Part shown: positions 63,789-64,000 of the stretch, piece by piece
Numbering within the stretch: position 1 is the stretch's first letter
Layout of the letters: each line of letters opens with the position of its first letter
Source: Candidatus Falkowbacteria bacterium
GTDB taxonomy: Bacteria; Patescibacteriota; Patescibacteriia; Patescibacteriales; Patescibacteriaceae
Assembly: GCA_016699775.1 (NCBI GenBank)
Contig: CP065010.1
Coordinates: 806,001-870,000, forward strand
Direction of reading: 5' to 3'
DNA length: 64,000 nucleotides
Notes under the pieces: model-generated
What the model was told of the DNA's origin: nothing
What the model saw: the letters and a program-made list of their open reading frames with translations, nothing else
The model's database searches: none
Program-made: the position numbers and the translations under genes

Positions 63789-64000
63789 CTATCCCTCACC
63801 TAATTCTGTTTCAACCTGCTCCCACATACTCATTAATTGATCCTCAATAAACTCAATATTCTCATCATCATCAATTTTGCCACGTTCATTAAAATAATCA
63901 ATTGTTTCTTCAACAAGCTGTTTATAGGCATCACGATTATAGGCTGCTTGTTCTCGCAACTTTACCAGGACTAATTCAAAGATTTCTTGAGCTAATGGTT
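63789..64000 (-). CDS. C-terminal fragment of an unidentified acidic helical protein
   Basis: The frame is open from the window edge to a TAG stop at 63791-63789, giving the last 69 or so residues. The sequence is helical and acidic (AQEIFELVLVKLREQAAYN, then ERGKIDDDENIEFIEDQL) and ends WEQVETELGEG. No motif identifies it. A strong hairpin terminator lies 26 nt downstream, which supports a real gene end. The start and most of the protein are outside the window. Confidence 0.65.
   Translation of the reverse strand, partial: PLAQEIFELVLVKLREQAAYNRDAYKQLVEETIDYFNERGKIDDDENIEFIEDQLMSMWEQVETELGEG

Overview
The window looks like a chromosomal segment of a Candidate Phyla Radiation (Patescibacteria) bacterium, possibly of the ABY1/Parcubacteria side, though the sequence alone does not fix the lineage. 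The reasons are a low-GC genome with short intergenic gaps, a 16S rRNA gene not followed by 23S/5S, several very large secreted repeat proteins, divergent or shortened versions of core proteins (SMC, FolD), and a duplicated C-terminal domain that I associate with this group. TGA is used as a stop codon, so this is not one of the TGA=Gly lineages.

Layout. 1-19.5 kb is a surface-protein region on the minus strand: the 5' part of a cohesin-domain protein, then a giant gene of about 6,025 codons with calcium-loop modules, about 49 Gly-rich GLUG repeats, 13 fibronectin type III domains and two SH3b domains. It is transcribed divergently from a small TrmB-like regulator whose promoter overlaps an inverted repeat. 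20.3-25.4 kb holds tRNA-Leu, tsaD, trpS-gdhA and a phosphohexomutase. 25.4-38.6 kb alternates secreted proteins (a double YVTN propeller, a BNR/fn3 protein, a bactofilin-like membrane protein) with recJ, rnhA and lepA. 38.6-43.1 kb is glyA-folD, recQ and rpsP. 43.2-46.6 kb is an RNA-rich block on the minus strand: 16S rRNA with its own promoter, processing stem and terminator, then tRNA-Ile, tRNA-fMet, tRNA-Phe, tRNA-Pro, a ParB-like gene directly abutting tRNA-Pro, and tRNA-Gly. 46.6-54.4 kb has a GalT-like protein, a hinge-less SMC and a three-gene SpoIID/propeller/acidic-protein unit. 54.5-64 kb has a fatty acid desaturase, ruvC, yebC, an Nramp-related transporter, uppP, a pseudo-receiver protein, typA, a DHH-like protein and a 3'-terminal gene fragment.

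How the genes fit together. Core functions are translation (tsaD, trpS, lepA, typA, rpsP, rRNA/tRNAs), recombination and chromosome maintenance (recJ, recQ, ruvC, smc), one-carbon metabolism (glyA-folD), sugar phosphate metabolism (phosphohexomutase, GalT-like) and envelope building (uppP, SpoIID, bactofilin). The accessory part is dominated by secreted repeat proteins that fit attachment to a host or matrix. Several strong promoters (giant gene, TrmB-like gene, trpS) place the -10 box exactly 8 nt before the ATG, so leaderless mRNAs are predicted. Two genes near the right end instead carry strong Shine-Dalgarno sequences. The strongest candidates for something undescribed are the giant adhesin with its divergent regulator, the initiator tRNA with C33 and A1:A72, the stand-alone 16S unit, and the family of AT-rich octamer repeats around the tRNAs.
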